From Pseudomonas serboccidentalis (GTDB taxonomy: Bacteria > Pseudomonadota > Gammaproteobacteria > Pseudomonadales > Pseudomonadaceae), in the NCBI RefSeq assembly GCF_028830055.1, contig NZ_CP101655.1, forward strand, positions 1,990,880 to 2,054,879: a DNA stretch of 64,000 nucleotides. Reading direction: 5' to 3'. How positions within the stretch are numbered: position 1 is the stretch's first letter; each line of letters starts with the position of its first letter. A program made the translations under genes and the position numbers. The notes beneath the pieces were generated by a model. The model worked only from the letters and a program-made list of their open reading frames with translations. It searched no databases and was not told the DNA's origin. Of this stretch, positions 1 through 8,546 are shown piece after piece.

Positions 1-1047
1 CAGCCGAAGCAGCCGCCGTTGAGCGGTTTTCTGCATCCGTCGGACAGTCTGCTGGCGAGCATTGAGCTGCCACCGTTACCGGCGAACAAGACCGCAGCGG
101 CGGTGCAATGCGCGGCGCAGGCCTTGATGCTCGGCGACAGCAACGACATGCACATCGCCCACAGTCCACGGGATGCGGCGGGGCGGGTGCAGATCGCCTG
201 GGCGCCGCGGCAACCGTTGCTGCAACTGGGGCAGATGCTCAAGCAGGCCGGGCTGAACCTGCGCGGTCTGTACCCGGCGGCGTACAGCTTGCCGGTGCTG
301 CCGGGCACGGTGGCGTGTCGGCAGGACGGTCATTTGTTGCTGCGCGAAAGCGTGCAGGCGGCGCAGGTGCAGCCGCTGTTCGACGAGGACATCGGCGATG
401 GCCTGCTGACGTGCGGCACGCCGTTGCACTGGATCGGCGCGGCACCGCCACCGGGCACCGAACTGCCGATGGCCGAGGCGCAGCGCTGGACCGGGCCGTT
501 GCCAAGTTGGGGCCTGCAGGGCGCGGTGCAACAGCAGGGCACTGAGCATCGCGGCTGGGGCCGGGCGCTGGGGCTTTGCGCATTGGCGGTGGCGGTGTGG
601 GTGATCGGCTTGAACCTGTATGCCGCCCGCGAGGCCAGTCAGGGCCAGCAACTCAAGGCGCAGATGAGTCAGCGGGTGAAGCAGGCCTTTCCCGAGTTGC
701 CGGTGATCCTCAATCCGTTGCAACAGGCCCGTCAGCAACTGGCGGCGCGACAGAAGGGCGCGGCGCAGGACCCGACGCAGGCGTTCAGTCGCCTGGTGTT
801 GCAGGCCGGCAGCGGCATGCCGTTCATGGCCGGCACTGTCGAGCGCCTGACGTTTGTCGACGGCACGTTGCAATTGACGCTGCTGGCCGACGCCCGGCGC
901 AGCGGCAATGACCAGGACTGGCAAGGCACGCTGGCCCAGGCCGGGATCAGTGCGACGGCCAATGATGACGGTTGGCTGCTGCAGCCGAGCGATGAAATCA
1001 CCCCCGCCAGCGACAGCGCTGACGACAGCGGAGCAGAAGATGAATAA
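1..1047 (+). CDS. hxcY: Type II secretion protein GspL-like (HxcY), 5' end missing
   Basis: The reading frame is open from base 1, so the gene starts upstream of the window; the first in-frame TTG at 19 is not a convincing start. The visible 349 codons hold the C-terminal part of the cytoplasmic actin-like domain, one membrane helix (a hydrophobic run ending in VIGLNLYAA) and a periplasmic ferredoxin-like domain, which is the GspL layout. GspL is an inner-membrane platform protein that links the GspE ATPase to GspM. The assignment to Hxc rather than Xcp rests on gene order (L-M-D-E-F, then a DING gene and pdtA), as at the P. aeruginosa hxc locus. The stop overlaps the hxcZ start by 8 bases. 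Confidence 0.85.
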   Translation, partial: QPKQPPLSGFLHPSDSLLASIELPPLPANKTAAAVQCAAQALMLGDSNDMHIAHSPRDAAGRVQIAWAPRQPLLQLGQMLKQAGLNLRGLYPAAYSLPVLPGTVACRQDGHLLLRESVQAAQVQPLFDEDIGDGLLTCGTPLHWIGAAPPPGTELPMAEAQRWTGPLPSWGLQGAVQQQGTEHRGWGRALGLCALAVAVWVIGLNLYAAREASQGQQLKAQMSQRVKQAFPELPVILNPLQQARQQLAARQKGAAQDPTQAFSRLVLQAGSGMPFMAGTVERLTFVDGTLQLTLLADARRSGNDQDWQGTLAQAGISATANDDGWLLQPSDEITPASDSADDSGAEDE

Positions 1048-1588
1048 GGCGACGCTGCTGGTGTATCGCGCGCGTTGGCAGCGTTTCAGCGCGCAGCTTC
1101 AAGTGCGCTGGCAAGCGTTGGCGCTGCGCGAAAAACGCATGCTCGGCGGCATGGCAGTGGTGTTGCTGTCGCTGTTGGTCTGGCTCGCACTGATTCAGCC
1201 GCCGCTGAAAAAAATCACCTATTGGCAAGCCGAAACCCCGAAGTTGCGCGCGCAGACCGAAGCCCTCGAAGTGCTGTTGCGCGAGGTCAGCGTGCGCCCG
1301 GACGGGCAAAGCGTCGAGCAGTCGCTGCAGCAGACCCTGCAGGCCAGCGGCCTCGCCGGGCACTATCAATTGCAAGCCGGAGAGGGCGGCGCGTGGCAGT
1401 TGAGTTTCGACGCGGCGCCGGCCGACGCGGTGCTCGACTGGCTGTTGAGCACGCCGGCACAACTTTCTCTGCAAGTGGTCGAGGCCCGTTTGCAACGCGC
1501 AGACACCGCTTCGACCGAGGTCACTGCCGGCACATTGTCAGGCACCGTTCGCATGGATCAGGCGCTGGGCGCTAAGGAAGCTTCATGA
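1040..1588 (+). CDS. hxcZ: Type II secretion protein GspM-like (HxcZ)
   Basis: 182 aa. The ATG at 1040 lies inside the end of hxcY (ATGAATAA overlap), which suggests translational coupling and sets the start over a longer upstream extension. A basic N-terminal segment is followed by one hydrophobic helix (about residues 33-52, MLGGMAVVLLSLLVWLAL) and a periplasmic domain, the GspM topology. GspM is the bitopic inner-membrane partner of GspL in the type II assembly platform. The stop overlaps the hxcQ ATG (ATGA). Sequence conservation is low in this family, so identification leans on length, topology and position between GspL and GspD. Confidence 0.83.
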   Translation: MNKATLLVYRARWQRFSAQLQVRWQALALREKRMLGGMAVVLLSLLVWLALIQPPLKKITYWQAETPKLRAQTEALEVLLREVSVRPDGQSVEQSLQQTLQASGLAGHYQLQAGEGGAWQLSFDAAPADAVLDWLLSTPAQLSLQVVEARLQRADTASTEVTAGTLSGTVRMDQALGAKEAS

Positions 1589-3966
1589 AGGGGTCAGGAT
1601 CCAAACCGGCGCGCATGGCGTTGCCGATGCTGCTGATGGCATTGAGCGCGTGCAGCCACACCACGCCGCCGCCAAATCAGCCGCCGCTGCTGGTCGACAG
1701 TGAACTCGGTCGGCCACTGGCCAACACCCAGCGCAGCGGCGACGCGCTGCTGGATCGTCAACGCGCACAGGCCCAGGCGGCGCCTCCACCCCGGCAGTTG
1801 CACAACATCACCGAGCGCGCGCGCAGTGGCGGCGCCCCGCGTGGCACCCCATTGCCGAGCAATCCGCTGGGCGATCAACCGGTGACGCTGAACTTCGTGG
1901 ATGCCGATATTCAAGCGGTGGTGCGTGCGTTGTCGCGTTCGACGGGCCAGCAATTTCTGGTCGACCCTCGGGTCAAGGGCAGCCTGACGCTGGTCTCGGA
2001 AGGTCAGGTGCCGGCGCGCCAAGCCTATGACATGTTGCTGGCGGCGTTGCGCATGCAGGGCTTCAGCGTGGTGGATGTTGGCGGTGTCGCTCAGGTGGTG
2101 CCGGAGGCCGATGCGAAACTGCTCGGCGGGCCGATCTACAGCCCGGACAAACCCGCCGGCAACGGCATGCTCACCCGCACGTTCCGCCTGCAATACGAGA
2201 ACGCGGTGAACCTGATTCCGGTGCTGCGGCCGATCGTGTCGCCGAACAACCCGATCAATGCTTACCCGGGCAACAACACCGTCGTCGTTACCGATTACGC
2301 CGAGAACCTGACCCGCGTCGCCCAGTTGATCCAGACCATCGACACCCCGAGCGCGATCGACACCGACGTGGTGCAGATCCAGAACGGCATCGCCGCCGAC
2401 ATCGCGCCGATGGTCGCGGATCTGCTCGACGCGCCGGGCAACGACCCGACGCAGAAAATCGCGGTGATCGGCGACCCGCGCTCCAACACCATTATCATCC
2501 GCGCCGGCAGCCCCGAGCGCACGGAACTGGCGCGCAACCTGATCTACAAACTCGACAACGCGCAGAGCAATCCGAGCAACCTGCACGTGGTGTACCTGCG
2601 CAACGCCCAGGCCGCGAAACTGGCGCAGGCGTTGCGCGGTTTGCTCACCGGCGAAAGCGACAGCGGCACCAGCGACAGTGCGCGCTCGGTGCTCAGCGCC
2701 ATGGGCAGCAGTAGCAACAACAATGGCGGTTCGAGTGCGCAGAGCGGCACGCCCACCAGTGGCAACACCTCGACCACGTCGAGCACCGGCAGTACCGGCG
2801 GCAGTTACGCGCAGGGTAGCAGTTCGACCAGCAGCGCCGGTAATCAGGCCAGTGAACAGAACGTTGCGTTCAGCGCTGGCGGGGTGACGATTCAGGCCGA
2901 TGCGACCACCAACACCTTGCTGATCTCCGCGCCGGACCCGCTGTATCGCAACCTGCGCGAGGTGATCGATCTGCTCGACCAGCGCCGTGCGCAAGTGGTG
3001 ATCGAAAGCCTGATCGTCGAAGTCGGCGAAGACGATGCCAGTGAATTCGGCGTGCAATGGCAGACCGGCAATCTGGGCGGCAACGGCGTGATCGGCGGCG
3101 CCAATCTGGGCGGCTCGGGGCTCAACACCAATGGCAAGACCAGCATCGACGTGCTGCCCAAAGGCCTGAACCTCGGCTACGTCAACGGCACCGTCGACAT
3201 CCCCGGTATCGGCAAGATTCTCGACCTCAAAGTGTTGGCCCGGGCGCTGAAGAGCAAGGGCGGCACCAACGTGTTGTCGACGCCGAATCTGCTGACCCTG
3301 GACAACGAAGCGGCGAGCATTTTTGTCGGCCAGACCATTCCGTTTGTCAGCGGCAGCTACGTCACCGGCGGCGGTGGCACCAGCAACAACCCGTTCCAGA
3401 CCGTGACCCGCGAAGAGGTGGGCTTGAAGCTCAATGTGCGGCCGCAGATTTCCGAGGGCGGTACGGTCAAGCTCGACATCTATCAGGAGGTCAGCAGCAT
3501 CGACGAACGCGCTTCGGCCAGCGCGACGTCGGCGGGCATCGTCACCAACAAGCGCGCGATCGACACCAGCATCCTGCTTGATGACGGCCAGATCATGGTT
3601 CTCGGCGGCTTGCTGCAGGACGGTTACAGCCAGAGCAATGAAGCGGTGCCATGGCTGGGGACGCTGCCGGGGATCGGCGCGCTGTTTCGTAACGAACGCC
3701 GGGCGATCACCAAGACCAACCTGATGGTGTTCCTGCGCCCGTACATCATCCGCGACAGCGACGCGGGGCGCAGCATCACCCTCAACCGCTACGACTTCAT
3801 GCGCCGCGCCCAGGGCGGCCTGCAACCGGAACGCAGCTGGGCGATGCCGGACATGCAGGCGCCGCAGTTGCCGACGGCGGCGCAGGGGGTTCCGGCGGTG
3901 GTGCCGAGCTCGGGACCGAGAGCGACCATCAAAGCGGTGCCGATTGAAGGGAGCACACGCTTTTGA
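1585..3966 (+). CDS. hxcQ: Type II secretion secretin, lipoprotein GspD (HxcQ)
   Basis: 793 aa outer-membrane secretin, the pore of the type II system. The N-terminus is a lipoprotein signal with an LSAC lipobox (Cys about residue 23). That matches HxcQ of P. aeruginosa, a secretin that carries its own lipid anchor and needs no separate pilotin. An N0 domain starts near residue 97 (PVTLNFVDADIQAVVRAL), N1-N3 repeats follow, and the secretin core lies in the C-terminal third (VGQTIPFVSGS, VGLKLNVRPQI, LLDDGQIMVLGGLLQD). A Ser/Gly/Thr/Asn-rich stretch at about residues 360-425 interrupts an N3-like repeat, as in many GspD proteins. A REP palindrome, not an ATGA overlap, separates it from hxcR. 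Confidence 0.93.
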   Translation: MKGSGSKPARMALPMLLMALSACSHTTPPPNQPPLLVDSELGRPLANTQRSGDALLDRQRAQAQAAPPPRQLHNITERARSGGAPRGTPLPSNPLGDQPVTLNFVDADIQAVVRALSRSTGQQFLVDPRVKGSLTLVSEGQVPARQAYDMLLAALRMQGFSVVDVGGVAQVVPEADAKLLGGPIYSPDKPAGNGMLTRTFRLQYENAVNLIPVLRPIVSPNNPINAYPGNNTVVVTDYAENLTRVAQLIQTIDTPSAIDTDVVQIQNGIAADIAPMVADLLDAPGNDPTQKIAVIGDPRSNTIIIRAGSPERTELARNLIYKLDNAQSNPSNLHVVYLRNAQAAKLAQALRGLLTGESDSGTSDSARSVLSAMGSSSNNNGGSSAQSGTPTSGNTSTTSSTGSTGGSYAQGSSSTSSAGNQASEQNVAFSAGGVTIQADATTNTLLISAPDPLYRNLREVIDLLDQRRAQVVIESLIVEVGEDDASEFGVQWQTGNLGGNGVIGGANLGGSGLNTNGKTSIDVLPKGLNLGYVNGTVDIPGIGKILDLKVLARALKSKGGTNVLSTPNLLTLDNEAASIFVGQTIPFVSGSYVTGGGGTSNNPFQTVTREEVGLKLNVRPQISEGGTVKLDIYQEVSSIDERASASATSAGIVTNKRAIDTSILLDDGQIMVLGGLLQDGYSQSNEAVPWLGTLPGIGALFRNERRAITKTNLMVFLRPYIIRDSDAGRSITLNRYDFMRRAQGGLQPERSWAMPDMQAPQLPTAAQGVPAVVPSSGPRATIKAVPIEGSTRF

Positions 3967-4001
3967 ACAGCATGATGACTGTGGCAAGGGACAACACCGG
4001 A

Positions 4002-4078
4002 CCTGTAGGAGCTGCCGCAGGCTGCGATCTTTTGATCTTTAAAAGCAAAAGATCGCAGCCTTCGGCAGCTCCTACAGG
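4002..4078. repeat. REP palindrome, GTAGGAGCTGCC family
   Basis: Two inverted copies of the motif GTAGGAGCTGCCGNAGGCTG-CGATCTTTTG flank a short spacer, giving one long stem-loop. It sits between hxcQ and hxcR inside an otherwise tightly packed operon, so it could act as an mRNA stability element or partial terminator. Confidence 0.9.
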
Positions 4079-4100
4079 GGATCGCATTACCGCAGGGATT

Positions 4101-4108
4101 GGGGAGGG
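4101..4108 (+). promoter_or_regulatory. Ribosome binding site of hxcR
   Basis: The purine run GGGGAGGG lies 6 bases upstream of the ATG at 4115. It gives hxcR an independent translation start after the REP element, unlike the overlapping starts of hxcZ, hxcQ and hxcS. Confidence 0.6.
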
Positions 4109-4114
4109 CATGAG

Positions 4115-5521
4115 ATGAGTGCGCTGCCCTACGCCTGGGCGAAGGCCCAGCGCATTCTGTTGTGCGACGGGGTGCTGACGGTTTGCCCGTCGACGCCCGG
4201 TTGGTCGATCAACGAAGTGCGCCGGCAGTTCGGCGCGACATCGGTGCAGCGCGTACGCGATGACGAACTCGACGGCTTGCTCGCCACGGCCTACGCCGAC
4301 ACCGGCAGCGCCGCCGCCGTGGTCGGTGCGGCAGAAAACGAAGTCGACCTCGATCGCCTGATGCAGGACATGCCGGAAATCACCGACCTGCTCGACACCC
4401 AGGACGGCGCGCCGGTGATCCGCATGATCAACGCCTTGCTCACCCAAGCCGCGCGCGACGAGGCCAGCGACATTCACATCGAACCGTTCGAAACCCATTC
4501 GGTGGTGCGCTACCGGGTCGACGGTACCCTGCGTGACGTGGTTTCGCCGCGCAAGGCGCTGCACGGCGCGCTGGTGTCGCGGATCAAGATCATGGCCCAG
4601 CTCGATATCGCCGAAAAACGCTTGCCGCAGGACGGTCGTATTGCGCTGCGTGTGGCCGGGCGGCCGATCGACATTCGTGTCTCGACCGTGCCCACCGGCC
4701 ACGGCGAGCGGGTGGTGATGCGTCTGCTCGACAAACAGGCCGGGCGCCTGCACCTGGAAACGTTGGGCATGGACGCGCAAGTGCTGGCCAAACTCGATCA
4801 CCTGATTCGCCAGCCCCATGGCATTGTGCTGGTCACCGGGCCGACCGGCAGCGGCAAGACCACCAGCCTGTACGCCGCGCTGGCGCGACTCGATGCCAGC
4901 ACCAGCAACATCCTCACCGTGGAAGACCCGGTGGAGTACGACCTGCCGGGTATCAGCCAGATTCAGGTCAACGCCAAGATCGACATGACCTTTGCCCTGG
5001 CGCTGCGGGCGATCCTGCGTCAGGACCCGGACATCATCATGATCGGCGAGATCCGTGATCTGGAAACCGCACAAATCGCTGTGCAGGCGTCGCTCACCGG
5101 GCACCTGGTGCTGGCGACGCTGCACACCAACGACGCGGTGTCGGCGGTCAACCGCTTGATCGACATGGGCGTCGAACCGTTTCTGCTGGCCTCGTCGATG
5201 CTCGGAGTGTTGGCTCAGCGACTGGTGCGGCGCCTTTGCAAAGAGTGCAAACAGGAGGATCCGGCGGCGCCGGGGACGTGGCGACCGGTCGGCTGCGCGG
5301 CGTGCAATCACACTGGCTACAGCGGTCGCACCGGTATCCACGAATTGTTCTGCATCGACGACGACATCCGCACCTTGATTCACCAAGGGGCAGGGGAGCA
5401 GGCCTTGCGTGCCGCCGCGTCAAAGGCCGGGATGTTCAGCCTGCGTGAGGACGGAGAGCGCTGGATCCGCAGCGGCACCACCGCTCCGGAAGAAATTCTG
5501 CGCGTGACCCGGGACGCCTGA
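4115..5521 (+). CDS. hxcR: Type II secretion ATPase GspE (HxcR)
   Basis: 468 aa cytoplasmic hexameric ATPase that powers pseudopilus assembly. Visible motifs: Walker [10 protein letters not shown] at residues 242-250, Asp box, Walker B (IIMIGEIRD), His box (LATLHTND) and a C-terminal zinc-binding CKEC...CAAC tetracysteine starting at residue 375. An N1 domain precedes the catalytic part but is shorter than in classical GspE (about 500 aa). It follows a REP element and overlaps the next gene by one base (TGATG). Confidence 0.94.
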   Translation: MSALPYAWAKAQRILLCDGVLTVCPSTPGWSINEVRRQFGATSVQRVRDDELDGLLATAYADTGSAAAVVGAAENEVDLDRLMQDMPEITDLLDTQDGAPVIRMINALLTQAARDEASDIHIEPFETHSVVRYRVDGTLRDVVSPRKALHGALVSRIKIMAQLDIAEKRLPQDGRIALRVAGRPIDIRVSTVPTGHGERVVMRLLDKQAGRLHLETLGMDAQVLAKLDHLIRQPHGIVLVTGPTGSGKTTSLYAALARLDASTSNILTVEDPVEYDLPGISQIQVNAKIDMTFALALRAILRQDPDIIMIGEIRDLETAQIAVQASLTGHLVLATLHTNDAVSAVNRLIDMGVEPFLLASSMLGVLAQRLVRRLCKECKQEDPAAPGTWRPVGCAACNHTGYSGRTGIHELFCIDDDIRTLIHQGAGEQALRAAASKAGMFSLREDGERWIRSGTTAPEEILRVTRDA

Positions 5522-6732
5522 TGAATCGCTACCGTTTTGAAGCCGCCGACGCCACTGGCAAGATCGAGTCCGGGCATCTGGAAGCGGAGAGTCAGACCGC
5601 CGCGTTCAGTGTGTTGCGCAGCCGTGGCCTGACCGCGTTGTCGGTGCTCAAGGAAAGCAACGTCGCCCAGCACGGCGGCGGTGGCTTGTTCAGTGCGCGC
5701 CTGTCGGACAACGATCTGGCCTGGGCCACGCGGCAACTGGCGAGCCTGCTCGGCGCCAGCCTGCCACTGGAAGCGGCGCTGAGCGCCACGGTGGAACAGG
5801 CCGAGAAAAAACACATCGCCCACACCCTCAGCGCGGTGCGCGCGGATGTGCGCAGTGGTATGCGTCTGGCCGAATCACTGGCGGCGCGGCCACGGGATTT
5901 TCCGGAGATTTACCGCGCGTTGATTGCTGCCGGAGAGGAGTCCGGTGATCTGGCGCAGGTCATGGAACGGCTGGCCGATTACATCGAAGAGCGCAACAAC
6001 CTGCGCGGCAAGATCCTCACGGCGTTTATCTATCCCGGTGTGGTCGGGCTGGTGTCGATCGGCATTGTGATTTTTCTGCTCAGCTACGTGGTGCCGCAGG
6101 TAGTCAGCGCGTTTTCCCAGGCACGGCAGGACTTGCCGGGGCTGACGCTGGCGATGCTCACCGCCAGTGATTTCATTCGCGCGTGGGGCTGGTTGTGTGC
6201 GGCGATCATCGCCGGGGCGTTCTGGAGTTGGCGCCTGTATCTGCGCAATCCGGCGGCGCGTTTGAGCTGGCATCACCGGGTGCTGAAGCTGCCGCTGATC
6301 GGGCGTTTCATTTTGGGCCTGAACACCGCGCGGTTCGCCTCGACCCTGGCGATTCTCGGCGGCGCCGGGGTGCCGTTGTTGCGCGCGCTGGAGGCGGCGC
6401 GGCAGACCTTGTCCAATGACCGCCTGAGCCTGAGTGTCAGCGACGCCACGGCCAAGGTCCGCGAAGGCGTGAACCTGGCGGCGGCGCTGCGGGTGGAGAA
6501 CGTGTTCCCGCCGGTGCTGATTCACCTGATCGCCAGTGGCGAGAAAACCGGTGCGCTGCCGCCGATGCTCGAACGCGCGGCACAGACCCTGTCGCGGGAT
6601 ATCGAACGGCGGGCGATGGGCATGACCGCGTTGCTGGAACCGCTGATGATTGTGGTGATGGGCGCGGTGGTGCTGGTGATTGTGATGGCGGTGTTGTTGC
6701 CGATCATTGAGATCAACCAGCTAGTCCAATAA
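5521..6732 (+). CDS. hxcS: Type II secretion inner-membrane protein GspF (HxcS)
   Basis: 403 aa polytopic platform protein of the type II system. Two T2SSF domains are recognisable by the paired motifs LASLLGASLPLEAAL (near residue 80) and FASTLAILGGAGVPLLRAL (near residue 275). Membrane helices follow each domain, and the last one (about 370-395) is the characteristic C-terminal helix. The ATG shares a base with the hxcR stop. It is the last type II gene in this run, and a REP palindrome follows directly. Confidence 0.94.
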   Translation: MNRYRFEAADATGKIESGHLEAESQTAAFSVLRSRGLTALSVLKESNVAQHGGGGLFSARLSDNDLAWATRQLASLLGASLPLEAALSATVEQAEKKHIAHTLSAVRADVRSGMRLAESLAARPRDFPEIYRALIAAGEESGDLAQVMERLADYIEERNNLRGKILTAFIYPGVVGLVSIGIVIFLLSYVVPQVVSAFSQARQDLPGLTLAMLTASDFIRAWGWLCAAIIAGAFWSWRLYLRNPAARLSWHHRVLKLPLIGRFILGLNTARFASTLAILGGAGVPLLRALEAARQTLSNDRLSLSVSDATAKVREGVNLAAALRVENVFPPVLIHLIASGEKTGALPPMLERAAQTLSRDIERRAMGMTALLEPLMIVVMGAVVLVIVMAVLLPIIEINQLVQ

Positions 6733-6733
6733 C

Positions 6734-6832
6734 CCCCTGTAGGAGCTGCCGAAGGCTGCGATCTTTTGCTCTTGCTTATGCTTTTCAAAATCAAGAACAA
6801 AAGATCGCAGCCTTCGGCAGCTCCTACAGGGG
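6734..6832. repeat. REP palindrome, GTAGGAGCTGCC family
   Basis: A near-perfect inverted pair of about 34-base arms with a 30-base spacer, directly after hxcS. The rest of the 488-bp gap up to 7220 holds no convincing gene. It does contain two isolated CTGTCAY sequences (6946-6952 and 7084-7090) that look like half PHO boxes. Confidence 0.9.
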
Positions 6833-7220
6833 ACGGTATACGCTCGCTCGTGAAGGGGCCCGTCAGGCCAATAAATCATTCAGGGTTTTTGCAAAAGATT
6901 CTCCACCACCCGAGCCATGTTCCAGCCATCCTCGGGTTCTCCTTTCTGTCATCTGCAACCACCGTGCAACGCCTGCAGCCCGATTGCGCCAAACCCCCGA
7001 TTCAGACACCTCGCAATCCCCCGCAAACACCCGAGAAAATCCCCTGAAAATCACCGCGCAGCTCCCGAGGTTTTTTCCTTTATCTGTCACTGGAAGCTGC
7101 GAATTTCTCAGTGCGACTTAACCACGGCCAACGCCAGCGAGGGCCAGGTGAGTCTTCCCAGTGTCATGCAAGCACCCTGAAAAACCTGTGTTCACAACCC
7201 AGTTGAAAAGGAGATTCTTC

Positions 7221-8330
7221 ATGTTCAAGCGCACTCTGATCGCCGCCTCACTGACCGTCGCCGCTCTGACATCCGCCCAGGCCATGGCCGCCAACGTAAC
7301 CGGCGGTGGCGCCTCGCTGCCTGCCGCGCTGTACAAAGGTTCTGCCAACAGCATTCTGCCTGCCAACTTCAGCTACGCGGTGACCGGTAGCGGTATCGGC
7401 AAAAGTGCTTTCCTGACCAACACTGCTTCGCAATTCGGCACCACCGGCACTGTGCACTTCGCTGCCAGTGATTCGATTCTCAGCGCTTCGGAAATCAGCA
7501 CCTACAACACCACCTACGGCGCATCGTTTGGTCCGCTGATCCAGCTGCCATCGGTGGCAACTTCTGTGGCGATCCCTTACAAGAAAGCCGGCAACACCAC
7601 CCTCAACCTGACCAGCGCTCAGTTGTGTGATGCCTTGTCGGGCACCAAGACCACTTGGGGTGCGCTGTTGAACACCTCCGACACCACACCGATCCGCGTT
7701 GTGTATCGCACCGCTTCCAGCGGCACCACTGAAATCCTCAGCCGCCACCTGAACTCGATCTGCCCGGCCAAGTTCGCGGTCAACACCACCTTCACCAACG
7801 CTCGCCTGCCAGCAGGTTCGGCACTTCCGTCCAACTGGGTTGGCGTCACCAACACCGCTGACGTTGCTCCGGCCGTTAACGCAGTCGATGGCTCCATTGG
7901 TTATGTCGGTCCGGACGGCGTCAACGCTTCGAGCAACGCGGTTGTTGCCCGCATCAACGGTGTTCAGCCAACCAGCGCCAACGTCAATACCGCACTGGCA
8001 TCGGCACCGCTGCCAACCAACGCTGCCAACCCGGCTCAGTGGTCTCCGATTGTCGCTAACCCTTCCAGTGGTTATGCAATGGCCGCTTACACCAACTTCA
8101 TCTTTGGCCAGTGCTACAAGAACGCCGCCGTGGCCGCCGATGTGAAGGCGTTCCTGACCCAGCACTACAGCACTCCGGGCAACGCAGTGGCTACCGCCGC
8201 TCACGGTTTCATCCCGGTTCCAGGCAACTGGAAAACCGCTGTGACCGCCAACTTCATCACCAACTCCACCGGCAACAACCTGGACATCAACAACGCCAGC
8301 GTCTGCAACACTGTGGGCCGTCCTCTGTAA
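7221..8330 (+). CDS. DING/PstS-like phosphate-binding exoprotein, probable Hxc substrate
   Basis: 369 aa. The chosen ATG at 7221 follows AAAAGGAG and begins a clear Sec signal peptide (MFKRTLIAASL...AQAMA); an upstream in-frame start lacks this context. The mature protein begins ANVTGGGASLP, close to the DINGGGATLP start of DING proteins, then shows PstS-fold features such as the GSGIGK loop and TASSGTTE. DING proteins bind phosphate, and some (LapA type) are alkaline phosphatases exported by the Hxc system in P. aeruginosa. The position right after hxcS and before pdtA supports a similar role here. Whether it is a phosphatase or only a binding protein cannot be told from sequence. Confidence 0.85.
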   Translation: MFKRTLIAASLTVAALTSAQAMAANVTGGGASLPAALYKGSANSILPANFSYAVTGSGIGKSAFLTNTASQFGTTGTVHFAASDSILSASEISTYNTTYGASFGPLIQLPSVATSVAIPYKKAGNTTLNLTSAQLCDALSGTKTTWGALLNTSDTTPIRVVYRTASSGTTEILSRHLNSICPAKFAVNTTFTNARLPAGSALPSNWVGVTNTADVAPAVNAVDGSIGYVGPDGVNASSNAVVARINGVQPTSANVNTALASAPLPTNAANPAQWSPIVANPSSGYAMAAYTNFIFGQCYKNAAVAADVKAFLTQHYSTPGNAVATAAHGFIPVPGNWKTAVTANFITNSTGNNLDINNASVCNTVGRPL

Positions 8331-8356
8331 GGATTCACACATCGTCAGCGGTTCGA

Positions 8357-8387
8357 ATGGCAGCCCTTCGGGGTTGCCATTTTTTTT
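8357..8387 (+). terminator. Rho-independent terminator after the DING gene
   Basis: A 10-bp stem (ATGGCAGCCC / GGGTTGCCAT, one G-U pair) with a TTCG tetraloop is followed by a run of eight T. An outer CGTCAGC/GCTGACG pair (8343-8349, 8391-8397) nests around it. It separates the DING gene from pdtA, so pdtA probably has its own promoter in 8388-8546. Confidence 0.9.
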
Positions 8388-8546
8388 GCTGCTGACGGGA
8401 CTGCCATTTTTTCTCGCAGTTACACCCCGATCATGAAGTTTGTGTGACATCCGTTCGGTCGTGCCCCTCACCAACTGCCTATGTCGTAACAGCAGGTTGT
8501 TGCGCGCCTGCAGATTCGTGTGGCAATCAAAAAGGATCTCGTAGTG

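Noticed and set aside
1594..3987. 797-aa minus-strand frame opposite hxcQ
   Set aside because: It mirrors the secretin gene and has the same low-information, Arg/His-rich composition; the plus strand has secretin motifs.
6840..7220. Small frames in the 488-bp gap before the DING gene
   Set aside because: They lack ribosome sites and family features, and they overlap the probable promoter region and REP element.
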